Source of the DNA: Oreocharis arfaki
Lineage: Eukaryota; Chordata; Aves; Passeriformes; Paramythiidae
Direction: 5' to 3'
Assembly: GCA_013398015.1 (NCBI GenBank)
Contig: VZRR01005727.1
Location: forward strand, 1,250,719 to 1,314,718
DNA length: 64,000 nt
The notes beneath the pieces were generated by a model that had not been told where the DNA came from, did not search any database, and saw nothing but the letters and a program-made list of their open reading frames with translations. Of the stretch, positions 33,901 through 45,900 are shown piece by piece. Numbering within the stretch: position 1 is the first letter of the stretch; each line of letters opens with the position of its first letter. A program made the translations under genes and the position numbers.

Positions 33901-36900
33901 GTTTCTATCTAGCCACTACCCATAACCACTACCACTACCCAGTACCTAACAATTACCCCTAACCACTACCTGCCCTGACCCCAGCACCGTGGGTGGTGCA
34001 GACCAGAAAGATGTAGGAGCAGCAATGCTGGGGCCCTGCCAGGATGGCCTCGCTGTGCCTTTTCCAGCCCCAGTGTTCCTGGAGCTCTAGGCTCTTTGAC
34101 TCTCTCAATCCTAATCCTAACCCTAACCCCTACCCTAACACCAAGAATTACCCGGAGATTTTCTGCTTGACATTTACTTAAGCTGTTTATTCACTTCAAA
34201 AGCAAAGAAATTAAAAGGAATGGGAATTCAGATATCTGAAGATGTATGCCAGATATTAATACCAAGAAATGCACAGAAAATGATGCCTATTTCCAGAAGC
34301 ACTTTTGCTCTTTGCCATTGGTGTTCTCCAGAATGGTTTTTTCCCTCCATTACTTTGTGTCAATGGTCATTCCTGCTTTGCACATCACCTGAGGCTTAAA
34401 CCACCTTGGCTGGGTATGGAATACAGAGGTCATTTTAGGCAAATGATTTGCACATTAAGGAATTGTGGATTTATGGTTTGGGTTTCCTGGCTGAGTGTCT
34501 GTTCAGGACACTGTACAGTGTTCAGTGTGCTGGGGTCTCAGTCTGTCCAGCTCTCCAGCTCTGAGAGCCTCGGCAGCAGCGCCCCATCTTCTGCTTAAAC
34601 ACAGAGCCTGGCTCTTGGAAGAGCCGATCATACGAAGCCTTTTCAGTGTACCTGGCAGAGCTTTCAGTCATCTTTCAAATACAAATTGCTCGCAAAAGAA
34701 AGCAGTGCCATTTTCTCCCTGCTGGCTTTCTGAAATGTCATGTTGGGAAAAGCACTTACCATGTCTTTCATATGAAGAGAAAGCTTTCAGTAATGACTGG
34801 TATTTCTGAGTCTGTTGCAGCCAGTGCAGCTGTTGAAAATGTCATTGTGCATGGCACAAATAGGGGGGGCATTCTGAGCAAGACCATGCACTAACTGATT
34901 TCGGTATTAGTTGAAAAAGAAAAAAAAAAGCAATAGAATGTTTGAAGAATAGACAACCTTTTGGATGTAAATGCAGAAAATAAAACAAAAATAGAAAAAT
35001 AGTTGTATTAGTTCTTGAAGTCATCAGTAAAAATACATTATTCACAATACTAGCGGGAGATCTATGAATTTTGCAGATTCTGTGATTGAATTTCCCATAT
35101 CTATGAGCAGAATTTTGAACAATCAGACCAACCGTAATATTCCTGCATGGAAGTGCTGGAATAATTCTTTGGCAGAGTATGCTGAGAGAGTGAAATGTTC
35201 CTAATGTTTTCCAAGTAAATTTTTTACTTTCATTACTGTCCAAACACCTCTGAGTTCAGTTTTTTTATCATTTTTTTACCAGTTATGATGAAAGTATAAA
35301 TACTATCTTTTTCTATAATTAGATGTGACTATGAATGATTCTGACAATGCATTGTCTCACATCCCTGCGTGAGTTTCCATCTTCCTCATCTGGCCAGAAT
35401 TTGGGAGCTTTCCTTTTTCTTACACAGACATTAGCTTTTTCTTTTCCTCCTTTGTTTCTATCTTTCCTTATCTATTTGCAATATTTTTTTTTCTGTTCTG
35501 TTTCTTTACTTCTTCTCTTTACATCATCTAGATTTTTTCCTTTTTTGCCTGGTATTTTTTCTCAGCTTTCTGGTTTTTTTCTATTTGTTCACTTTTGACT
35601 TGGGTCTTATGTAAGTGCAAGAACATCTAACGTTTCTGAGTTCTAATGTTCACAGAATGCTGAGCTGTAAAGTTGCCTTGGGAACTAAGCGGAGACCTAA
35701 ATTTAAAACCAGTGATTCTTTCTGGGGTCAATGGCCATTTGTCCATCTCCCATATGTACTTAAAGACATTAGAAAAGAACTTCCCAAGAAACCTGCAGGG
35801 TCTCAGCTGGGAAAACCAAAAGAATAAAGAACAGAAAATGAAGTTTGCTTATGTGTACCTTTTGCTGTGGCTCGTCAAAGTGCTAATTGTTTCATTTCAA
35901 AGGAGTTGCTGTTTTAAATATGTGTGTGCATATGCATCCACCATCTACAAACCTTGCAGAGACTGGCTGTGCTTTGTGCTTGAAAAACAGTTTAAGGATG
36001 AGTATGATGTCTGCTTGTGTTTGTTTCACTGACAGATATGGATAGGGCCATGATGTTAACTGTGGACATTCCTGACTTCTTAATTGAACCTTGGAGCACT
36101 TGATAGCTTCAGCTGGTTTGTACTGTCAGCCTGCAAACACACACAGCGGTGATGCCAGCCACTCTGTGCACCCTGCTAACATGTTATTAGTGCTCATTCA
36201 CCTGAGGAGTTTCATCCCCTTCCAATGCTTTCCATCACTGACATCCAGACTTGCCTAATTGTACCTCACTGGCTCCTGAGTACCCCCTGTGAGCCTTTGT
36301 GAAAGGCTGCTCAGGGATGTGCTTGTACTGGAGCACACAAAACAGTGATCAAATGGGTCCTTCTCTGAACGAACCGTGCTTATTTTCTGTGCAGGGAATA
36401 AATCACAAGATAGTGGCATTGCAGAGATGGAGGAGCTTCCAGTCCCACACAACATCAAAATAAGTAACATCACGTGTGATTCCTTCAAGATTTCTTGGGA
36501 CATGGATTCTAAATCCAAGGATCGCATTACTCATTACTTCATCGATCTCAACAAGAAAGAAAACAAGAATTCCAACAAATTCAAACACAAGGTAATTTTA
36601 GTTTAAAAATCAGGGCACAAATACTTTATTTTAAACAGAGGAATCTCCATGTTTTATTAACCTTTCAAAGCCAAGCCATGGGAAACAGGAATTCGATATC
36701 CAGCAAAGGTGGGTTTTGGTTAATCTGATGGAATTTTGGTTTACTCAAAGTACCTTCTCTGTCTCCAGCCTATGTGCATGTACACACAAATACATTTGTT
36801 TTGCAGAGAACTGCACATTACCTTTTCTGTTCAATTTGAAAGCACTTTTGGAACCTGTACAATGTAGTACAAGACAGCCATTTTTATTCCTGACTAGTTC

Positions 36901-39900
36901 TTCATCCTATAAAATGTGTGTATTCTCTGCCTGTCCTCGTTCAGTGATAGACTCCTGAGAGCAACACATGTCATTTCAACAGAAGAGCCACAAATTCTAA
37001 TGCACTTCAGGAAGGCTTCCAGCAATTTCAGTTTGCAGCATTCAGCACTGTGACCTGAATATTCATCTGGCCTCTTTCCTCAAGCCTCTGGTGCAGGAAC
37101 ACGTTGAAGGCATTGCAGAATCTGTACTTACCAAATCCAGCAACATTTGCTTTGACCTCAGAACAGCTGAAATACTGAGATGTCTAGAGAAACACGGAAT
37201 GAGATAGAACATGCTGCAGATTTAAAAGTAATGATGGTATTATCTAAAAGATAAGGTCTGCCAAGGCACAAATATCCATCCAAAAAATATAAGGGTTGTA
37301 ATTCTATCAGCACCTAAATAACTGTTGGTTTCTAAGCCAGTGGGATAAACAGAAAATACTCCCACCAATTTCTCTGAGGCTTTTTATTGTGAGAGTATTT
37401 TTCATGAGATTTCTGTTAATAGCAGAATTCTCTTCATTTTGTTCTGTATCATTTTCTTATTTGATTTTTTTTTTTGGAAGTAACATATGCATTAAGAGTA
37501 ATGAAAAATCACTTACTATTGCTTGAAATTGAGAATTTTTTATGTTTGGCCAGGGTGTTGCAGTTGCTAGGAACCAGTGTGTGAAGCACTACTAAACCTA
37601 ATGTTATAATAGGCATGTATTATGCCCCATTTTTAATTGTAATAGCAAATAAAGTAGGGTATGTTTGCTTTTTCCTTACTCTTACTAATTTTGGACTGAC
37701 AGCCTTTGAATTGAAATTCCCATTTTACACTGCAGGAATAAATATACCTTCTAATGTAAATGCTTACTGCGATGGATTCTTTTTAATTTCATTCATTTTA
37801 TTATTCTACATGTTTTTTCATTGATGTTCAAACTGGTGTAAAATTGGAACATTTGTTTTTGGAAAACTAGTAGAGGAAAACACATACACTTCAAAATCTT
37901 TATCACAATGATGAGACTAGACTTAAAATGGAGAGGAGGAGAAAAGCTGTATTGGTATTATAATAAAGATAAGCTATTAGATTTATTTTGTGTTTCTCAG
38001 CAATTCCCTAACTTTCTACTGTGCAATGATGTTTAGTCAAAGGACAGAAGTAATTGGTTTTGTAAGAACAGGAGACTAAAATCTATCAATTCAAATGATT
38101 AATAAGTTGGATGTCTTGTCAGAATTAACTAAAAATTGCTTGCTACTAGTTTTGTTAGTGCATTGGTTCAGATTTTTTTTGTGTAATTTTTTGGTGGTTT
38201 TATTCCCAAGCCCGAATGACAGAGATCCAGAGAGCAGAGAGGGTGGACAATAGTAAAGCAGTAAAGTAAAGGCTGAGTAAAGACATAGCAAAGACTGAGT
38301 ACTCCAACTCAGTGCCAGATCACTTGAGTGTTCGCTTTCATGCACCTTTAGTACTAAGCAATTTTTAACACACCTTCTAGAACGAGCTTTTGTTGGTAAT
38401 TGAAATGCTCAAATTCCAACTGTGTGACCCAGATGTGGTTAGAGACAAGCATCCTTCCTCCCTCTAAGGTCGGCCATAGGAGTTTCCCAGCTGAAGCTCA
38501 GCAGCAGGAGCTGATATCCCTGCAGCTGCAGCACTCGGGGCTGAATCCTCACAGCAGGGAACTGACTTCCTAACAAAGCTTTTGCATAAAGGGAAGGGAC
38601 AGCACTGCCCTTTCTCCCAGCAGAGCTTTTTAGAGAGAGGAGAGTGAGCCCTACTGCCTAGATAAAAAAAAAGAGCATTGGTATTTACTCCTAGGAGTCA
38701 TCCAGCACCCTGAAGATGCCTGTGCAAGGAGAATTCATCCTTACTTAGCTTACAGGTAGGGTAAAGCACTACAAGTGCCCATCTCTCTCACAGGTGATAA
38801 GCCAAAGGACCAGCTCATTTTCTAACTTATACAGAATTAACATTAAATATCAGTTTGCTCAGATGGCTGTGAGTAAGTGACTTGGGATATAGACTTGACC
38901 TGATAGATACATCCATGCTGTTCCTCAGGAAAGGGAGCTGTTTGTTTTCCTGTGTACCTGGGAGAGCACCTGTGAATGATTCAGCCTTTCAACACTGTTT
39001 CTATTGGTAAATCTATAAAGTATATTCAGCATACTTAGGGTGCATAAAGTCTTATTATTTATGACTATTGTCATCATCTCTGTGAAGGAGAAGGTTTGTA
39101 TCAGTAGTGGTGTGCAAAGTCTAGAATCATAATAAGATTTTATCTGCTTTTCAATTCATTTTGCATACCACCTGTCTTTTTTAAAATATGGAAATATGAT
39201 TAATCCCATGTAATAAGAAAAATGCTCAAATATTTAGCAAAACTAGGACTAGAATCTGGGTATGCTGAGCTCACACAATGTGTTCTACGAGCAGACCTGG
39301 CAAAGAGAAGGGTAACCTGAAATGGGAGAAAGTTGAAGACTGAAAGGTGCCTCTTTTCCCAAAAAGGAGAGTAGGGTGGCTCCTAAACCTTGCTGCTTAG
39401 TTATTCAGAGCCTGCAGGCTGTTCTCAGAAATTATTGCCATCTAGGTACCTTTAGAGCTGTCTGGTGGGTGCTGGTAGTGGAGCAGCCATCTGCCACTCC
39501 AGAGTCCTGGCTCTCCTTGGGCTGGCATAGTACCTGCTTTGCACTTTGGTGGATCAGCCAGGAATGAGAGCTGAGCAGAAGAGAGATGAAAGGAGAAATG
39601 GAGAATTCCCAGAGGAATCTCAGTGTGAGCATTTGAACATTTTCTCTGTATAGCAACCTTAAAAAAATGGTGTTTGCTTGGGAAAAAACCAGCAGATTAG
39701 AGCTGTGAGAAGCAGCACATCTGCCCCTCCTCTCCAGCTGTGCAAGGCATAAACCCCTCAGTTTAATGTGGTGGTCCGCCCCTTTCTTTCTACCCTTTTC
39801 TTTTTAGTAGTCTCCCCCTTTTTTTGGTACAGTTAAAAGAGGTTCCTGATGCACAGCTGGAAAGTAAGGCTTTGACACCTGGGGGCAACGAGGCTTTTAA

Positions 39901-42900
39901 TGTTACATGAAAATTGACAAAATTAATGGGGGAAAAGCCACCACTGGGGTGTGAGCACAGAGATCTGACCCACTGGAAGCTGTTTTTACCATAACCAAAG
40001 ACGAGGTGACAGGAAGACCAATGATGTTAACTCTGGCACCTGCTGACTGCATTAGCAGTAGCAGACTCAGTCCAGTGGGATGCCTTTTGGGGTGGTAGCT
40101 TTAAATGTCATTTGGTGTTTCTTTTTTTTCCTTTGTAATTTTTCTCTACATTGTAGTGTGCACAACTGTCTCCTTTTCACATAAAGTTTTCTCCCAACTG
40201 TTATTTGATTTAAATGAGAATTGGCAGAAGAGAAATCATGTCAACAAAATTTTACCCTTGATTATCATTCAATTATATCAATTCTTGTAATATCCCAAGC
40301 TGCTAATTTTAATTTTATATTTTCTTAATACAGAAACTGAAGAATATTTCTTGTTGATAGGAAAACAAAAGAAGAAAGATCTTTTTCTATAATGAAAGAC
40401 AAGAAAAAAAAAATCCTTCAGACCTTGCTTAGAGATCATGACCAGAAAGTATCTCTCTTCTATTCCTTTTTTTTCTTAAAGGACTACTATGCTAGTATTT
40501 ATAGGGAGATGACTGTGGACTAGTATTTATAGGTGGACAGTTATGGATATCATTTAAAGTGCCCACTTTTCACATGGCAGCCATCTTACTGTTCTGTTAT
40601 TGCTGGTGAATATTCAACAATAAATATCTTTTAATCTATCACAGCTCCTCAGGTACACTGCAGAGAATAATTCAACTCCATCATGAATCCTTTCACCCAC
40701 AGTTCTAGCACAGACTGTCCAGTTCTTCAGTTTTTTCTGTTCCTTGGTGGTCTGTACCAAAGTGTTTGATACTGTAGAAGTCAAGTATTTCAATTCCAAC
40801 AAGCAGCTATTTTTCTTTGTTGCACCCTGGGGCTGTGATATACTGGAAGAGCAAAACAGAGGATCTGAAAGGGCGGTGGGGGGAAAGCAAGAGGTTCAAG
40901 GACAGGCACGAGCTGTTTGGCTTCTTCTGGCTATTGCTGTACAGAAGGGTATTTTGATAGTTGTAAACCAGCCATAGTTACTCTGCAATGTGTTTAATTT
41001 TATCTGTTGAAATTTAGTTTGGGAGATAGCAGCAGCAGTGTAGATGGACTGATTGACGGCAGGAGGAATTTTGTTTGATTACGTTGGCTGAAAGAAAACG
41101 ATGAGAGCACATGAAGCTCTTAAATTAATATATCTTTGTTTTTGGTAGCATGTCTTTGTTTGCATGTGTAGGCACAGATAGCCCTAGTCTGGACTATATA
41201 TTTGGGCTGTATATAATAGTGTTACTCTACAGTCACTTGGAACAAATCATTAATTCGTACATGCTACATGCCCCGTGTCTCTTAGAACAGGCCTTACACC
41301 TCTGGCCTCTGCCACTGCTCACTTTGCTGCACCAACAGACTGTGGGAGGTAACTCAGGTTTGCAGAGAAGAGCCAGGGGTTGGGGGCTACATTGCAGAAT
41401 GGGTGGCAGATTGGTTTGGTTGCACTGCTGACTCGTGTGTCGTTCTGCCCTCTTGTTTGTGCCAGGATGTACCCACCAAGCTGGTGGCCAAAGCCGTTCC
41501 CCTGCCCATGACTGTGCGTGGGCACTGGTTCCTGAGCCCCAGGACAGAGTACACGGTAGCCGTGCAGACGGCCTCGAAGCAGGTCGATGGCGATTACGTC
41601 GTTTCGGAGTGGAGTGAAATCATCGAGTTTTGCACCGCAGGTAACGCTGCTGAGGGATCTCCACGGGCTGGAGTCGATTAATGCTGCCTCTGCTGCCCGA
41701 CTGGGCTGGTCACCTGCCACTGCCAGCTGTGCTGGTAGCCTTTAATAGTCACCCCTGGAGACTGGAATTCGAACTTCAGGCTTTGGACGTGCCGAGGTTT
41801 GCACGTCAAGCAGAGGCAGCTGGACTGCCCTTTTCTTGTGCAATAGCTTGGCTGTCCCAGAGTGCTGTGCCTGGCACCACTGCTTGTCCCAGGCTAGGAA
41901 AGGGCCACTTGTGTGCCTGTCACTGGCTACCGGCACCTGTGGGGAAATGGTAGAACGGCAGCTCCCGAAAAGCTTAAGACATTCTGCTGCTCTGCCTTCT
42001 CTGCCTGCTGCAAAGCCTCAGCCCCATCTCCAGAGTCACTTCGGCCTTTGATTTAGAAGGCTTCCTTTGGACGTTCGTAACCTGCTGCCACTGTGCATGC
42101 CTGTGTGAAAACTGAAGACTGAGGCAAGCTCAGTACGAATCCCATGTTGGTTGGGAAGCCATTTAAGCTGGGTCCTGAGCAAGCTTTGTTCGTTCTGTCA
42201 TTGGTTGTTGGCTCACAACCAGGTGTATTGTAACAAACAGTTTGTCAACTGATACGAGCTAGAGAGGGCAGTCCTGAGCTCCGCTGCAGCCCCCAATTCA
42301 GGGAAACCAGCTCTAACATGGGAAATCCTGAGCCGAAAGTTGCTGTAGGCTTGCAGAGCCTTCGTGGGGGAAGGAGTGGGGAGAATCACAAGTGCCTGCT
42401 CCTGCCATTTGATTTGCTTGTTGCCAGTGTTGGAAACTGGGGCCATGATGTGATGTGTATTACCAAGACTCTGTTCCCAATTTTCAGTCTGCATGTCTCT
42501 GTGGCTTTTGGAGAGTGTTGTGTTTTTTCCCACCCCCTGTACTAGCAGTTTGTCTTTCCTTTCCAGATTATTCAAAAGTTCACCTAACACAGCTATTGGA
42601 AAAAGCTGAAGTGATTGCAGGCCGTATGCTCAAACTGTCTGTTTTTTATCGGAATCAACACAAAGAATACTTTGATTATATCAGGTAAGAAACTAAACAT
42701 AGTCCTCTGGCAAATTAGAGGAGTAATGAAAATAGGTAAATGAAGACAGCTGTGCTAAAGCTAGAGCAGAATGTCTGTATGCTTTATAGCCCATTCAGAA
42801 GGCAAAGAATAAAATACAGCTCATTTCTTTCACCTTGCTTAACTCAGCAGTTCCATTAGGCAATAAAAGTCTGTGTTTTGAAGCAGAAACTGAGGTACTC

Positions 42901-45900
42901 ATAGGGTCTCCAGCCTGATTAAAGTGTCTGTAATCATAATGGAGATTTTAATAGCCAAATAGTTCTATCGTACTGAGAAAGTAAGAGTGAGGTGACAGAG
43001 TAGGAGTGTACAATGCTGTGTGTAGGCATTTGCCTGCTTGTAAGAGTTCCATCTGAAGCATTTGCTCTCCACGTACAGCCATCCCATTTCCATGCCCAAA
43101 TGCAATTATATAGACTCTGCAATCTGAATGTTAATTTATAGATCATGTGAGGAGGGATAGGGCATGATGTTTAGACAGTGTTACAACACCATGCTTCAGT
43201 TGGAAAGAAAAAACAGGATAGTAGGTTCCCTGTTCCTGTTGGAGACCCAGTGTGCCCTCCCACACACGGCCAGAAGTGTCAGTACAAGAGAAAAGCAGAC
43301 TTTTTGGTAGAAAGAGTCAAAGCTCATGTGCTGAGTGAGCAGGAGCAGCCACACAGGGTAACCTTCCCTGTTAGAAGAACATGGATGAGAGGTAAGCAGG
43401 GTGTTGGAAGGCTGCAGCACTGACTGTGGTTCTTTAATATTCATTGGGAGATGGGGCTCCTGCTGGGCCACATAATTTCAGTTTTATGTGAGTGTCACAC
43501 TAGTACCTGCCTAGAATGGAAAGGTTTTAAAACAACTCCAGGCAATCCAGCTTCAAAGGACAGACTCCACCACCCTTGGAAACGTTCCCACTTTGTACTC
43601 ATGGGTATCTGACTTATTCCAAGAGTGTATTGTATATTGCAGAGCATGAGCTTGCTCTTTCCCTTCTGTGTTTTGGAAGGATTATTTTATTGCACATAGT
43701 GACAAAGCTGGAAAACTCAGTGGAGGTAGAGAATGAACTGCAGTTGTTGAGGCTCTTTGAGGACCTCATATACCACTGCTGCCATCCTGAGCTGGATACC
43801 CTAGAAGGGAAATGCCTATGCTGTTCTGGTTCTCACGTTGCTTTGTTTTCAGCTATATAATCATAGTGCATCTGCCTTTGTGTTCATTAGTGTTGAAAAT
43901 TGCCACTGAGGTGCATCTATAGCTGTGGGTTTGGCCTTGTTCTGCCAGATGTGATGCTAATGGATTGCACTGTATCTTTCCCCTTCTTCCTGTTCTTTCT
44001 TGATTCGACACCAATAGAGATGAGTTTGTTTCAGTGAGCTGTCAGTAAGCTGGAGACAAAAAGCTGTGTTTTATCAGGTCAGTGGGAAGCTACAATACCA
44101 GTAACTGGCTGGTGGTCACCTCTTTGGATCAGAAATAGACTAATACAGTCACAAGGGCTAATCCTGCCACAAAACACCCTTCTGCATGTTATGTTTAAAA
44201 CCCTAACCACGTGCTTCCTATTAGGGAAAATTCCTTGTCATCCCGTGCCTGCCAATGGCCTCTGTGGTGTCATCACTAGTGCACAGCCTGGAAAAGCTCT
44301 GGTAGCATCAGCAACAGGCAGCTGTTCCCGGTGCTCAAGGAGCAGCCCCTAAATGGAGGGTTTGATGTGTGAGCTCAGAAGGGGTGTTCGTGTCACCGCA
44401 GCTTACCTGGGCTGGGAGAGCCACAAAGCAGCTCGGATCCCTCGAAAGGGTGACCTATAATTAGCCTAATTGGCCACTGGATGTCAGTATCTTGCCGCAA
44501 AACGGAACTGACTTTCTCAGAATGAAGCCTGGTTTTTCAGATTGCAGAGATTTCTGGTGGTTATTTAAGTTCATTCAACTTTTTTTTACTTTTTTTTTTT
44601 TACTTTTTTTTCTCCCTAGTAATCTCTTCAGTCATGAAATACTAATTAAACCCCCCACTCCAACCAATATCATATGAAATAGGGCTTGAGGTAGTATTTG
44701 AATGGCCCAGGAGACTTTTGAACTGTATCTTAGAGTAAAATAAAGATGTGCTGCTGAGGAGATTACAAATAACGAAAAATATAATCACAGTTGGAGCTGT
44801 TAATGAGTTGATTTAGAGCTGTTTTGTGTGTATGCACTGAGTTTGTTTGCTTTGACTGCTATGTCCCACTTTAACCAACTAAAAACCTTCTTCCACAAAG
44901 CACCATTTTACACAGACCTGGTGCAAGTTAAAAGCAGAGAGAGAACAATGTTTCTTGGCTAGTTTCCCTCTCCTAAAAGAAGGAAAGAAGGAAAAAAGAA
45001 AAAGAAAGTAAAAGCAAAGCAAGGGTAGGATATAAGAATCTCCAGCCCCACAGCCTCATGCATTTTCAGTCTGTTATGTCAGTGAGTGTAAAGGCATTGT
45101 TCTAAGGGTGCCTGGCAAATATGGTGTTTTGCAGGACTTACAAAAGGGGATGGTTGCCTTTCAGGTATCATGTGGTTGCATGTGCAGAAAGAGCCAAAGC
45201 TGCCACTGGGGCACTTCCAGAGATGCGTGGGGCCCAAATCCTAGGGAATGCCCTGCTATACATAAAGTCTCAGGTGCTAAGGAGGATTAGAAGGGGTGTT
45301 TTGGAGTGTTCTCCTAAATTTAGCAGCCTAATGCTGCTGAGTGCAATTTGGGATTTGAGGTTTTAAAAATTTACTTGCTCATTGTACATTTCTTTTCACT
45401 GGAATGAAATTGAGCTAAGTTTGCAAAAAAAAAAAAGTTAGTGTTTCTTTCCCCTTAGGATTAGTGACTGCAGAAGCTGGATACCAACCAAAGTGGAAAC
45501 TAACCAAACTGCCTAATTTTCTGTGCCCAGCTCTGCTCTGATTGAAGTCAGCAGTAGACCAATTAGACTTGAAATGATCATTTGGGGAGAAAAAAAGACT
45601 GTGGCAGACAGTACATTCCTTCCTATAACTTCTCTGGAAAGCATCCTTCAGAAATAACTTTCACTGGCAGTTTTCGACAGAAGCTATATACTGCCTATGC
45701 TAAAAATACATATTAACGAATAGTATGTTCAGCATATGGAGACTGACTTGCAATATTCAACATGTGTTTATTGTTAGAAATGTAGAGTAAGACTGAACAA
45801 ATCAGCTAATTAAAGATATTTGTGGTTTGGGGGCTTTTTTGTTTGTGCTCTTTTTTGCCTGCATGTAATACACAGACAGCTGACAGAGAAGGCAGCCTGG

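Larger units (their letters stand above)
15974..36394 (+). other. PHYHIPL: PHYHIPL intron 1 (20.4 kb)
   Basis: Long first intron with no conserved coding exon apart from a possible alternative first exon at 16711-16735. Its contents are the rest of the CpG island and the assembly gap, a MIR-like SINE (20088-20220), small tandem duplications, a CpG-rich patch (31085-31640), TA-rich microsatellites (30538-30589, 33137-33195) and telomere-like repeats (33912-34142). The rest is AT-rich with no structure I can name. Long first introns of neural genes often hold enhancers, but none can be proved here. Confidence 0.85.

Noticed and set aside
35335..35598. Hydrophobic 87-codon frame that looks like membrane protein
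   Set aside because: A Phe/Leu/Ser-rich product of a T-rich tract, i.e. composition only.
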